Shown: piece by piece, positions 17,331 to 27,048 of the stretch
Position numbering within the stretch: position 1 is the stretch's first letter
Layout: each line of letters begins with the position of its first letter
Assembly (NCBI GenBank): GCA_963702555.1
Contig: CAVPCW010000014.1
Location: 248,001-312,000 of the forward strand
Length of the DNA: 64,000 nucleotides
Reading direction: 5' to 3'
DNA from: CAMFLJ01 sp963702555
GTDB taxonomy: Bacteria > Actinomycetota > Acidimicrobiia > Acidimicrobiales > Acidimicrobilacustridaceae
Made by a program: the position numbers and the translations under genes
The notes under the pieces: generated by a model
Told to the model about the DNA's origin: nothing
Seen by the model: only the letters and a program-made list of their open reading frames with translations
Databases searched by the model: none

Positions 17331-19642
17331 ATGCTCTCGTCTGTGACGCGGGGACACGACGGCGAACACGATCGGCAGCGCCCGTTCCGGGCCCGGGCCG
17401 GCGGAATCCTCTTCGCGCTCGTCCTCGTCGCCACCGCCTGTTCCTCCGGCGGGGCATCCACCCTGATCGGGCCGACGACCCCAACGACGCCGCTCCGCGA
17501 TCACCACCGTGTCAGGCCCACCCGAATACGTCACCGGCGGTGACGCCGTGGTGGCCGTCGACTCCCCCGCCGGCGATCCGCTCGACGGGGTCACGGTCAC
17601 GCTCGACGGCACCGACATCACCGACCGCTTCGCCCTCGACACCAGCCCCCACCGGGCCCCGAACGCACCCCCCAGGCTGCTCGGTCGGGTGTCGGGCCTG
17701 CCGGCCGGAGAGTCGGAGCTGGTGGCCACGCGGGGCGACGAGCGGGCGACGGTCGACCGTCACCGACCACGACATCGCAGGGCCCCTCTTCTCCGGCCCC
17801 CACCAGAGCCCGTACGTGTGCACCACCGAGGAGGCCGGTCTCGGCGCGCCCGGCCCGGAGTGCAGCGCAGCGGCGCAGGTGAGCTGGCGCTACGCCACCG
17901 CAGAGGGCACCTTCCGCGAACTGGCCGATCCCACCACCGTGCCGGCCGACGTCGCATCCACCGTCACCACAGAGGGGCGACAGGTGCCGTTCGTGGTTCG
18001 GGTCGAGCGGACCGTACTGAACCGGGCGATCGTCGAGACCTCGATCCTCGACCCCGCGCCCGCCGGTGACGGGCCGACCCCCGACGCCGAGACCTGGGAC
18101 CCCTCGGGCTGGAACGGTCGGCTGGTGATGCGCTTCGGCGGCGGGTGCGGCACGACCTACTCACAGGGCGAGGTGCTGCCGACCGCCCTCCAACGAGACC
18201 TCCTCGGGGCCGGGTACGGCGTCGTGGCCACATCGCTCACCTCGTTCGAGACGGCCTGCAACGCCACCGTCTCCGCCGAGACCGCTCTGGTCGCCAAAGA
18301 GCACTTCGCCGAGACCTACGGCGTGCCCCGGCACACCATCGGCAGCGGCGGATCGGGCGGGGCCATCCAGCAGTTCCAGATCGCCCAGAACTACCCGGGC
18401 ATCCTCGACGCCCTCGCCCCCACCGCCGCCTTCCCCGACGCGCTCACCATCGCCGGTGGCGTCTCGGACTGCGGGCTGCTCGAGCGTTGGTTCGGGCGCG
18501 ACGGCGGCCCGGCCGGCATCATCCCCGCCGGCCAGCCCAACGGGGCCGGTCTCACCACCGAGCAGCAGATCGCGATCACCGGGTTCGCCACGCCCATCAC
18601 CTGCGCGGTCTGGACCCGCACGTTCCTCCAGACGCTCGACGCCAGCGAGGGCTGCTCCCCCGCTCTCGTGGGCCAGGTCTACGACCTGGCCGTACGGCCC
18701 CAGGGGGTGCGCTGCACCTGGCAGGACAGCAACGTGAACATGCTCGGCACCGACCCGGTCACCGGGTACGCGGCCCGTCCGCTCGACAACGTCGGCGTGC
18801 AGTACGGCCTCGGCGCCCTCACGTCGGGGGCGATCTCGATCGACGAGTTCCTCGACCTCAACGAGAACATCGGCGGCTACGACCTCGACGGCGTGTGGCA
18901 GCCCGCCCGGGCACGGGCGTCCGAGGAGGTCCTCGACCGGGCCTACACCGCCGGCATGGCCACGGCCGGCAGCGCCACGGCCGACGCCGGTGCCCTCACG
19001 CCCAAGGCGTCAGGCGGGCTCGCCGACGTCCCGATCATCATCGTCAACGCCTACTCCGACCCGATCGGCGACATCCACGACCGCCAGCGGGCCTTCGCCC
19101 TCCGAGATCGACTGCGGCGTCCCGACGGCTCCGCCAACCCGTCGCTGTCGATCTGGACCATCCCCCTCCTCGGAGACATCTCGGCCATAGCGGGCCAGCT
19201 CAGCGGCGGTGCCGAGGACGCCGGCCAGCCGACGGTCAGGCTCCTCGACCAGTGGCTCAGCGCGGCCGAGGAGTCGACGCTCGACGGGCACCTGGGCCGA
19301 GCGGCTGGCCGCGGCCAAGCCCGCCGAGGCCGGCGATCGCTGCCAGCTCCCGAGCGGCGAGGTCGTCAGCGGCGACGCCATCTACGCCGAGGGCGCACCG
19401 TGTGCCGAGGCCTATCCCGTGCACGCCGACCCTCGACAGGTCGCCGGCGCACCGCTCGTGAACGACGTGATCGCCTGCCGGCTCGTGCCGGTCGACCCCT
19501 CGGACTACGGGTTCGAGCTCACCGATCGAGCAGGCGTCACGCCTGAAGTCGATCTTCCCCGACGGGGTGTGCGACTGGAGCCGCGACCGGCCGCGGCCAG
19601 CAGACGCCCAACGGCACCTGGCAGGTGTTCGACCAGCCCTGA
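17331..19642 (+). CDS. DUF6351 family lipoprotein, tannase/esterase-like (five frameshifts)
   Basis: The signal region ILFALVLVATACSSGG carries a lipobox Cys. Mature sequence in successive frames includes PPEYVTGGDAVVAVDSPAGD and VTVTLDGTDITDRF, then WNGRLVMRFGGGCGTTYSQG and the nucleophile-like HTIGSGGSGGAIQQFQIAQ. It ends RLKSIFPDGVCDWSRD and a short NGTWQVFDQP end. The Ser motif and the FPDGVCD C-terminus match my knowledge of DUF6351 proteins, which have an alpha/beta-hydrolase fold. Joining needs single extra bases at about 17492, 17752, 19278, 19525 and 19583, all in the same direction, giving about 768 residues. This is likely a secreted hydrolase anchored at the membrane. The substrate is unknown. 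Confidence 0.75.
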
Positions 19643-19677
19643 CGCAGACAGGCCCGGCCCGACGTCGGAAGACGTCG

Positions 19678-19812
19678 TCAGACGTCGTCGGGGTCGTACT
19701 CCCCCTGCTCGTAGCGGTGCCGGCGCGAGATCTGGGCGGCGAACGCCACGATCACGAGCACGGCCATGACGGCGAAGATGATGATCCCGATCACCGGGAC
19801 AGTCTGACCCAT
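19678..19812 (-). CDS. Small single-helix membrane protein (44 residues)
   Basis: An ORF from ATG 19812 reads MGQTVPVIGIIIFAVMAVLV, then IVAFAAQISRRHRYEQ, and ends in an acidic DPDDV. One helix at residues 6-26 is followed by a basic then acidic cytoplasmic tail. It sits just downstream of the glucosidase gene on the same strand and converges on the DUF6351 gene. The clean hydrophobic-basic-acidic pattern favours a real gene, but the binding site is weak and the family is unknown. Confidence 0.5.
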   Translation of the reverse strand: MGQTVPVIGIIIFAVMAVLVIVAFAAQISRRHRYEQGEYDPDDV

Positions 19813-19851
19813 CGGCCGCGCACCGGTGTGCGACGGCCGGCGGCGGTGGCC

Positions 19852-22585
19852 TCAGCCCGCCGCGGGAGGCGCCATCGCCCCGGGCACGCCCGTCGACCTG
19901 CTCGCCGGCGCCGCGGGGGTGCCACGACGCACCGGCCGCGAGACGATGAGGTCGGCGACCAGCGCGGTCCAGCCGGTCTGGTGGGCCGCGCCGAGGCCGC
20001 CGCCGGTGTCGCCGTGGAAGTACTCGTAGAAGGAGGGGAGCTCGCGCCAGTCGGGATCGGCCTCGAAGCGGGCGAGCCCACCCGTGGTGGCGGCCGGGCG
20101 ACGGCCGTCCTCGCCGACACGGAACAACGAGATCAGGCGCTCGGCGAGATCGTCGGCGACCTCGGCCAGCGTCGCCTCCCGGCCCGAGCCGGTCGGCAAC
20201 TCCACCGTGAGGCCGTCGCCGAGGAAGAAGTGCATGCGCAGCAACGACTCCAGCGACCAGCACGTTCAGCGGGAACCACACCGGGCCGCGCCAGTTGGAG
20301 TTCCCGCCGAAGAGGCGCGAACGGCTCTCGGCGGGCTCGTAGTCGACCGCGGCCGTGACCCCGTCGAGGTCCATGGAGAACGGGTGCTCGGCGTGCCACT
20401 TCGACAGCGACCGGAGGCCGTGGTCCGAGAGGAACTCCTCGGGGTCGAGCACCCGGCCGAGCAGGCGGCGCAGGCGCTCGGTGCTCACGACCGAGGCCAT
20501 CACCGCGGCCCGGCCGCCGTCGGCCGCGCTCACCGTGGGCCCATCGGCCATGCGGCCGATGTGGCCCGCGTAGTCGGGTCGGTGGTCGAGGAACCACGAC
20601 ATCCGATCGAAGAACTCCGGCAGCTCGAGCACCCGCGACCCGTCGCCGACCGCCACCGCCACGAGCGGGATCAGCCCGACCATCGACCGCACCTGGACCC
20701 GCTCCACCGAGCCGTCGGGTCGGTGGACCGCGTCGTAGTAGAAGCCGTCGTCCTCGTCCCAGAGGTCGGACTGGTTCATCGCCTCGGCGATCAGCGAGAA
20801 GTGCTCGAGGAACTTCACCGCCAGGTCCTCGTAGGCATGGTCGTGGGTGGCGAGGCGGAGCGCGATCTCGAGCAGGTTCAGGCAGTACATCGCCATCCAC
20901 GCCGTGCCGTCGCTCTGCTCGAGGCGGTTGCCGCCCGGAAGGGGCTTCGACCGGTTGAACGGGCCGATGTTGTCGAGCCCGAGGAACCCACCCTCGAACA
21001 CGTTGTTGCCCTCGGCGTCCTCCCGGTTCACCCACCAGGTGAAGTTGAGGAGCAGCTTGTGCATCATGCGGGCGAGGAACTCGGTGTCGGTGCCGCCGTC
21101 GATCTCGAAGACCCGCATGGCCGCCCACGCGTGCACCGGGGGGTTGGCGTCGGAGAAGTCCCACTCGTAGGCCGGCAGCTGGCCGTTCGGGTGCTGGAAC
21201 CACTCGCGGGTGAGCAGGAGCAACTGCTGCTTGGCGACCGCCGGGTCGATGTGGGCGAGGGCGACGCAGTGGAACGCCAGGTCCCACGACGCGAACCACG
21301 GGTACTCCCAGGTGTCGGGCATGAGGATCACGCCGTTGGAGTCGAGGTGACGCCACGCCCCGTTGCGGATCTCGCCCCGACCGGGCGGCGGGGGTGGCCC
21401 CACGTCGTCGCCGTCGATCCAACGGTCGACGTCGTAGCGGTAGTACTGCCGGCTCCAGAGCAGCCCGGCGAAGGCCTGACGGGCCACCCGGGCCTCCTCG
21501 ACCGTGGTGCCCGGGGGGATGACCTCGCCGTAGAACTCGTCGGCCTCGGCCTCGCGGGTCGCCATGACCTGCTCGAACTTCCCCTTCAGACCGCGGGAGC
21601 GTCCCTTGCTCAGGCGCACCCGGAGCTCGGCGGTGGCACCGGGCTCCACGGTGACGGTGAACCAGGCGGCCGCCTTGGTGCCGACGTGCTCGGGGTTGAC
21701 GGTGTCGCTCCCGGACACCACCCGGTCGTTGATGCCGTCCTTCGGGTAGGGGGTGGTGACCGTGGCGTCCGGGCCCCACAGCCGCGTGGCGTTCGACTCG
21801 TTCTCGCAGAACAGCCACTCCGGGCCCTCGCCGCCGGAGGTCGACGCGGTGAGCCACCAGTCGCCGAGGCGACCGGGGTGCACGACCTTCACCGCGGAGC
21901 CGTCGGGCTCGAGGGCCGCACTCGGGCGCAGGTCCTCGGCGTGACGGCCCCACGACCACGTGTTGCGGAACCACAGGTGGGGCAGCACGTGGAGCGTGGC
22001 GACCTCGGGGCCGGCGTTGCGCACCCGGATGCGCATGCAGAGGTCGTCGACGTCGCCCTTGGCGTGGTCGACGTCGACCACCCAGTACCGACCGTCGTCG
22101 AACACGCCGGTGTCGACGAGCTCGAACTCGGGGTCGTCGACGGTGCGCTCCCGGTTCGCCTCGACCAGCTGCTCGTAGGGGAACTCGGCCTGCGGATAGT
22201 GGTAGCGCCACGACAGCCAGGAGTTCGACGGCACCGCGTCGAGGTGCCACCAGTGGTCCTTGGCGTCCTCGCCGTGGTTCCCCTCCGCGTTGGCCAGGCC
22301 GAAGGCCCGCTCCTTCAGGAACGGGTCGACCCCGTTCCACAACGCCAGCCCGAGGCACATGCCCTGGCGGCGGTCACAGACAGCGGCGAGGCCGTCCTCG
22401 CTCCAGCGGTACGCCCGCGAACGGGCGTGATCGTGAGGGAAGAAGTCCCACGCCTCGCCGTCGGCGGAGTAGTCCTCGCGGACGGTGCCCCAGGCCCGGG
22501 CCGACACGTACGGGCCCCACTCGTGCCACGGCGTGAGCCCGTCGCGGTCAGCCGGTCCTGCCAGTCGATCACGCTCGGCGCCCAT
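19852..22585 (-). CDS. GH63-type glucosidase (MGH1-like), one frameshift
   Basis: This is a 910-residue soluble enzyme. The N-terminal beta-domain has the family opening WGPYVSARAWGTVREDYS and FFPHDHARSRAYRWSEDGL. The (alpha/alpha)6 catalytic domain shows PWFASWDLAFHCVALAHIDP, LPAYEWDFSDANPPVHAWA, GFLGLDNIGPFNRSKPLPGG and NSNWRGPVWFPLN. Such proteins hydrolyse alpha-glucosides or mannosylglycerate-type sugars in the cytoplasm. After PLNVLVAG the frame shifts by one extra base near 20250 and continues SLLRMHFFLGDGLTVELPTG, then SFYEYFHGDTG to the stop at 19852, which is the expected C-terminus. The likely start is ATG 22585, with GGGAGGGA upstream at long spacing. The exact substrate is not predictable. 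Confidence 0.85.
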
Positions 22586-22651
22586 GCCGACGTTTCTAGT
22601 CCCTCCCGGGACCGGGGGCTCCCGCCCGGGGCGCCCGGACCCCCGGGACGC

Positions 22652-24391
22652 CTACCCGAGTCGGAGCGAGGCCGGGAAGGTGACGTCCCAGCCCTGCAGA
22701 AGGGTCACCGCGCCGCCGGTGGCGGCGACGGCCGAGCCGCCACCACCACCGTCCGGCTCGGGTTCCGCCGCCCGATCTCCATCGACCCCGGTACGGGGCG
22801 AGGTGGTGTCCGTGGGTGCACCGGGAGCCACGGCCGGAGCCGACTCCCGGAGATCGACGTCGACCCCGGTCAGGTCGAGCAGCACCATGCCCCGGCGGCG
22901 CTGCACCCTCCAGGCCTCACGACCGAGGGCGTTGCGGACCTGCCACAGCAGCGTGCGCAGCCTCGGCCCGGTGCGGTTCCCGTCGACGCCGGGCCACAGC
23001 GCCGCTTCCAGCTCCTCGGCCGCGATGCCGGTGGGGCCGGCGATGGCCAGCAGGTAGGTGGCCAGCTCGGCGTGGCGGGTGAGGAAGTCGACCCGATGCC
23101 CGTCGAGCAGCACCGCCGGCTCGCCCATCACCTTGATCTGCAGCGTCTGGGCCGGGGAGAAGAGACGGTCGTAGGCGGGGTCGGCGGCGGCGGTGCTGCG
23201 GGCCAACCGGAGCCACCGACCGCCACGGTCGCGGTCGGCCGACCCCATCGCCAGGCTGGCGCGGGTCGCCCAGTACCGGGCCCCGGCCGCGTCGAACGCG
23301 ACACGGGCCTCCTCCAACACCGCCCGGGCCGCCGGCCGGTCACCGAGGCCGAGGAGCACCTCACCCAGCTCGAGCTGGGCGAACCCGCGCTCGATGGGGT
23401 TCCCCAGCTCCAGCACCACCTCTTCGAGGAGGGAGCGGGCCGTGACCAGATCACCCAGCTCCGCCAGCGCGGCGCCCTCGGCGTAGCGCGCCAGGCCGTG
23501 CCACCAGGTGTCGCCGAGGGCGACGGCCTCCCGCTGCGCCCGACGGGCGTCGACCAGCGAACGGTGGGGAGCCCATCCGGCCGTGTAGTCGGCACGGAGG
23601 GTGCGGACCATCACCGAGTACCAGGGGGCCTCGTCGGACTCGGCCCGTTCGAGGCCTCGGGCGAAGGCCCGGTCAGCCTCGGCCTGCCGGCCTCGCACCG
23701 CGTCGACGACACCGGTGAACCCTTCGACGAGGGCGAGCTCGTTGCGCGCATCTCCGAGGGTGGAGGTGACCCGTTCGGCGGCGCGAAGCAGCTGGCTGGC
23801 CCGCTCGAAGTCACCGAGGCAGAAGGCATAGAACCCGAGGTAGACGAGCGGGACGACGGACTCGTCGGCGCTCCCGGCCGCGTCGGCGAGGAGCAGCGCG
23901 TCGCGCGCCTGCTGCTCGGCCCCGACCAGGTCGCCCTTGGCGTAGGCGTCGAGTGAACTGTGGGCGGCGGCGCTGATGGCGATGTCGCTGCGCCGACCGA
24001 GCAGGGACTCCGCCCGACGCCACCAGCCGACCGCGCCGGGGATGTCGCCCTGGCCGAGGGCGATGTTGGCCCGGACGTTGGCAGCCACGCCCAGGGCCTC
24101 GTCGTCGCCGACGGACTCGAAGCCGGCCCACGCCGCCTCGAACAGCGCGAGGGCCCGCGGATCACCCCGGTGGGCGTCGTGGCAGGCGGCTGCGGCCAGC
24201 AACTGGCACCACGGATGGCCGTCGAGGTCGCGGTCGAGGAGCCGGTCGACACCGCCGACCAGACGGGCGGGCAGACCCGTGGTCAACGCCTCCGGTGCGA
24301 GGCGGTCGAGGTCGACCAGGTCCTCGTCGCCGAGCACGGCCGCGGCCGGCGGGGGCGGCGGCTCGGGGTGCTCGGCGGAGGTGTGGTCCAT
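22652..24391 (-). CDS. TPR-rich regulator with C-terminal SARP-like winged helix
   Basis: The 579-residue protein is mostly helical repeats. Residues about 50-430 form consecutive TPR-like pairs (ALALFEAAWAGFESVGDDEA, GDIPGAVGWWRRAESLLG, ERASQLLRAAERVTSTLGD, ARAVLEEARVAFDAAGARY). From about residue 450 it changes to LQIKVMGEPAVLLDGHRVDF, TRHAELATYLLAI, ELEAALWPGVDGNRTGPRLR and LLWQVRNALG, the winged-helix fold of SARP/AfsR-type regulators. The DNA-binding domain is therefore C-terminal rather than in the usual N-terminal place. ATG 24391 is preceded by AAGGG. It diverges from a double-TetR gene across a 187-base region containing a palindrome. Target genes are unknown. Confidence 0.75.
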   Translation of the reverse strand: MDHTSAEHPEPPPPPAAAVLGDEDLVDLDRLAPEALTTGLPARLVGGVDRLLDRDLDGHPWCQLLAAAACHDAHRGDPRALALFEAAWAGFESVGDDEALGVAANVRANIALGQGDIPGAVGWWRRAESLLGRRSDIAISAAAHSSLDAYAKGDLVGAEQQARDALLLADAAGSADESVVPLVYLGFYAFCLGDFERASQLLRAAERVTSTLGDARNELALVEGFTGVVDAVRGRQAEADRAFARGLERAESDEAPWYSVMVRTLRADYTAGWAPHRSLVDARRAQREAVALGDTWWHGLARYAEGAALAELGDLVTARSLLEEVVLELGNPIERGFAQLELGEVLLGLGDRPAARAVLEEARVAFDAAGARYWATRASLAMGSADRDRGGRWLRLARSTAAADPAYDRLFSPAQTLQIKVMGEPAVLLDGHRVDFLTRHAELATYLLAIAGPTGIAAEELEAALWPGVDGNRTGPRLRTLLWQVRNALGREAWRVQRRRGMVLLDLTGVDVDLRESAPAVAPGAPTDTTSPRTGVDGDRAAEPEPDGGGGGSAVAATGGAVTLLQGWDVTFPASLRLG

Positions 24392-24429
24392 GGGTGGCCT
24401 GGTGCCCTTCGACAGCGGTGGCTCACATA

Positions 24430-24459
24430 CTTGTACAAGGAGGTCGCTCCGCCTACGAC
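24430..24459 (+). promoter_or_regulatory. Palindrome and candidate promoter between divergent regulators
   Basis: CTTGTACAAG at 24430-24439 is a perfect 10-base palindrome. It overlaps TTGTAC (24431-24436), which lies 17 bases from TACGAC (24454-24459), a weak -35/-10 pair reading toward the TetR gene. The position suits an autoregulatory operator of the TetR-type protein, but the hexamers are poor and a chance palindrome is possible. Confidence 0.35.
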
Positions 24460-24578
24460 CCGTGTTCGACAGCCCACTCCAAGTTCTCGGGGACGTCAAT
24501 GCTCAGGCGTGCCCGATCTACTAGACATCCGTGTTCAGTCCTCGGGTCAGGGGACCAACGGACGTCCGAGGAGGACGA

Positions 24579-25892
24579 GTGACCATCGACGACGGCATCG
24601 CCAGCACACCCACCCGGCGCCGGATCCTCGACGCCGGGTTCCACATGTGGGTCGACGAGCCGCCCGAGGTGCTGTTCAGCGGCTTCACCGTGTCCCGCGT
24701 GGCCAAGGCCGCCGGCGTCACCCGCGCCACCTTCTACTCCTACTGGCCCTCCACCGACGCCTACCTCCAGGACCTGCTCGGGCACCTTGCCTCCCACATC
24801 CCCGACGGCTACGGCCAGCGCGTCTCCACCGCCGCCGGCCTGGTGGGAACGGCGGGCGCCGACGTCGTCAGCCAGCTCCTCGCGGCCTGCGACCGCGAGT
24901 TCGACGGCCTCCGCGCCGACCCGGCGCTGCGGGTGCGCCTCGCCTTCCTGTCCCAGGCCGACGACCCCCGGGTCGCGGAGCAGCTCCGGGGGCACTACCG
25001 CGAGATCGAGGCGCTCAAGGACGCCCGCTACTCGATGGTGATGGAGGGCTGGGGCCGCGAGCCGCGCCCGCCCCTCGACGGGGCGACCCTGCAGGCGGTG
25101 TTCGAGATGCTCGGCGACGCCATGGCCGCACGGAACCTGATCGACCCCGAAGGGATGCCCGAGGAGGTCTACGGGCTGGTCGTGATGGCCGCCATGATGA
25201 TGCTCACCCGCCGCATCGACGACGGTCGCGACCTCCCCCAGATGATCGATCAGATCAACACGTGGCCGGCGCTGGGCCTCCGCCTCCGCAGCCGAGAGCG
25301 CATCGGGGAGGCCGCCACCCTGCCGACCGTCGACCAGGTGGCCGCCCGCAACGTGGTGGCGACGGCCCGCCGGTTGCTCGGCACGATGGGCTGGCAGGAG
25401 CTCGCCCTCGGGGAGATCGCGTCGGTCATGGGGCTGAGCGACGAGATGCTGCTGCGCGCCTTCGGCTCCAAGTCGGGTGTGGCCGTCGGCATTCACAACC
25501 TCAACGTGACCGAGCGCTTCGCCGAGCTGCCCCTCGGCGACGACCCCATCACCGACGTCCGCCTGATGCTGCGCACCATCGCCGACGAGCTGCGCCGCAT
25601 CCCGGCGTTGACCCAGTCCGTGATCCAGGTCCTGGCCGGCACCGCCGCCATGCCGATGCCCGAGGTCGCGGCGCTCGACGACCCCGTCCCGAGCATGGTC
25701 GCCAGGATCGAGGCCGCCCAGGCCGCCGGACAACTCCAGGCCGACCTCGAGCCCACCCTCTTCGCCTACTCCCTGATCCGGGTGATGCTCACGGAGAACG
25801 CACCCTCCGTCCCGGTCGCCGTGCCCAGCCACGACCCCATCGAGCTCATGCTGCGTGGGGCGGGCGCCCCGCCCGCACCACCGGCGACCTGA
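24579..25892 (+). CDS. Tandem double-domain TetR family regulator
   Basis: The 437-residue protein is about twice the usual TetR length. Residues about 10-55 hold one helix-turn-helix (TPTRRRILDAGFHMW, then VSRVAKAAGVTRATFYSYW), followed by a ligand-type helical region. At about 255-310 a second one appears (VDQVAARNVVATARRLLG, then LGEIASVMGLSDEMLLRAFG), followed by another helical domain. The fusion could bind two operators or act as an intramolecular dimer. I chose GTG 24579 because GAGGAGG precedes it; the ORF opens earlier at 24531 without a site. It is divergent from the TPR/SARP-like regulator, and the two may regulate each other. Confidence 0.82.
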   Translation: MTIDDGIASTPTRRRILDAGFHMWVDEPPEVLFSGFTVSRVAKAAGVTRATFYSYWPSTDAYLQDLLGHLASHIPDGYGQRVSTAAGLVGTAGADVVSQLLAACDREFDGLRADPALRVRLAFLSQADDPRVAEQLRGHYREIEALKDARYSMVMEGWGREPRPPLDGATLQAVFEMLGDAMAARNLIDPEGMPEEVYGLVVMAAMMMLTRRIDDGRDLPQMIDQINTWPALGLRLRSRERIGEAATLPTVDQVAARNVVATARRLLGTMGWQELALGEIASVMGLSDEMLLRAFGSKSGVAVGIHNLNVTERFAELPLGDDPITDVRLMLRTIADELRRIPALTQSVIQVLAGTAAMPMPEVAALDDPVPSMVARIEAAQAAGQLQADLEPTLFAYSLIRVMLTENAPSVPVAVPSHDPIELMLRGAGAPPAPPAT

Positions 25893-25913
25893 GCGGCACC
25901 GCCGGGCGACGGC

Positions 25914-26465
25914 CTAGGTCGTGGTGCTGGTCGTCGCCGCGGTCGTCGTGGTGGTGGGCGCCGTGGTCGTCGTGGTGGGCGCCGTGGTGGTGGTCGTCGG
26001 GGCGGTGGTGGTCGTGCTCGACGACGTCGTGGACGTCGACGTGCTCGACGAGGTGCTCGACGACGAGCTCGTCGTGGTCGCCGGCACCGAGGTGTTGGTC
26101 GGCGAGGTGTCGTCGTCGCTGCGCAGGGCCAGCCAGATCAGCACCCCGGCGGCGATCACGATGGCGGCGACGAGGGCGACCAGCCCGGTGGTGCCCCATC
26201 CGGAACGGGACGGCCCGGCAGGAGGAGGGGCGCCGGCACCGTCGGTCGCGCCGGCGGCCGCAGCCCCCGCACCCACCCCGGCGCCGCCCGCTCCCGCCGC
26301 CACAGCCGGCATCGCCTGGGTCGGCTCGCCCCCGCCATCGACCGCCGGGACGGCCACGGTGGGCTCGTCGCCGGGAGCGCCGGGAGCTCCGGTCGGGGCG
26401 GGCCCGCCGGGATCGGTCGGGTCGACGGGATCGGACGAGCTCGGGCCCTGCGACTGGTCACTCAC
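25914..26465 (-). CDS. Membrane protein with Thr/Ser-rich outer tail
   Basis: The 183-residue protein has a Pro/Gly/Ala-rich acidic N-terminal half (residues 1-90) and one helix (GLVALVAAIVIAAGVLIWLAL, about 96-116). The outside tail is almost only Thr and Ser with scattered Ala-Pro, in blocks of four or five Thr separated by AP. Such tails are often O-mannosylated in actinobacteria and act as wall-spanning stalks. It lies 10 bases downstream of the ATPase gene in the sigma-factor cassette, so it may be its last member. No enzymatic motif is seen. Confidence 0.7.
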   Translation of the reverse strand: MSDQSQGPSSSDPVDPTDPGGPAPTGAPGAPGDEPTVAVPAVDGGGEPTQAMPAVAAGAGGAGVGAGAAAAGATDGAGAPPPAGPSRSGWGTTGLVALVAAIVIAAGVLIWLALRSDDDTSPTNTSVPATTTSSSSSTSSSTSTSTTSSSTTTTAPTTTTTAPTTTTTAPTTTTTAATTSTTT

Positions 26466-26475
26466 CCGGGCGATG

Positions 26476-26865
26476 CTACGGGCCGGGAACCGACGGCGCC
26501 GGACGGAGCTCGAACCACACCGTCTTCCCGTCCGGCCCCTCCTCGACCCCCCATTCGGCGGCCAGTTCGGCCACGATCCGCAGGCCCCTTCCCGTGGGCA
26601 CCTCCGGAGACGGGTCGGGCAGGCTCGGCACCCGAGGACTGTGGTCGGAGACCTCCACCCGGAGGCCGACGCCGTCCGACACCAGCACCAGCCTCGACTC
26701 GGTGCCCGCGTGGGTCACGGCGTTGATGACGAGCTCGCTCACGAGCAACCGGGCCGTGTCGACCAGGCCCGGAAGGCCCCACTCGGCCAGTTGCCGTTCG
26801 GTGAACCGGCGGGCCGTCGTGGCGCTGCGCGGGTCGGGCGGGAGGAGGACCGTCGCATCCATCAC
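26476..26865 (-). CDS. HATPase-type anti-sigma factor / serine kinase (RsbW-like)
   Basis: The 129-residue protein is a single GHKL ATPase domain. The N-box is LVSELVINAVTHAG with the Mg-binding Asn at about residue 50. VEVSDHSPRVP supplies the Asp of the G1 region, and PTGRGLRIVAELAAEWG the G2 glycine loop. Proteins like this bind sigma factors or phosphorylate STAS antagonists. It is the second ATPase of the cassette, placed downstream of the sigma gene with a 183-base gap. It has a canonical N-box, unlike the first one. The start is at 26865; a Met one residue later is possible. Confidence 0.82.
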   Translation of the reverse strand: MMDATVLLPPDPRSATTARRFTERQLAEWGLPGLVDTARLLVSELVINAVTHAGTESRLVLVSDGVGLRVEVSDHSPRVPSLPDPSPEVPTGRGLRIVAELAAEWGVEEGPDGKTVWFELRPAPSVPGP

Positions 26866-27048
26866 CCGCTACCCCTCGCCGTCGGATCGGGTCCCACTGC
26901 AGAGTCTGGTCATCGCCGTCCTGCGTCTCGATCGATGGGGCGGGAGCGCACGGTGTCGGATCGGCTCCCCGCCACCGACTCCCTTCCCCCGACCGGTGCC
27001 CGCCAGACGCGCGGCGCGGCCGCCGGGTGACCGGAGCCGCCGCCGGCC

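Noticed and set aside
20084..23956. Plus-strand open frame of 1290 codons
   Set aside because: It spans two well-supported minus-strand genes (glucosidase and TPR regulator) and is an artefact of high GC.
25914..26110. Thr-coding triplet repeats as a tandem DNA repeat
   Set aside because: The repeat is explained by the Thr/Ser-rich stalk of the membrane protein; spacing is irregular and there are no flanking duplications.
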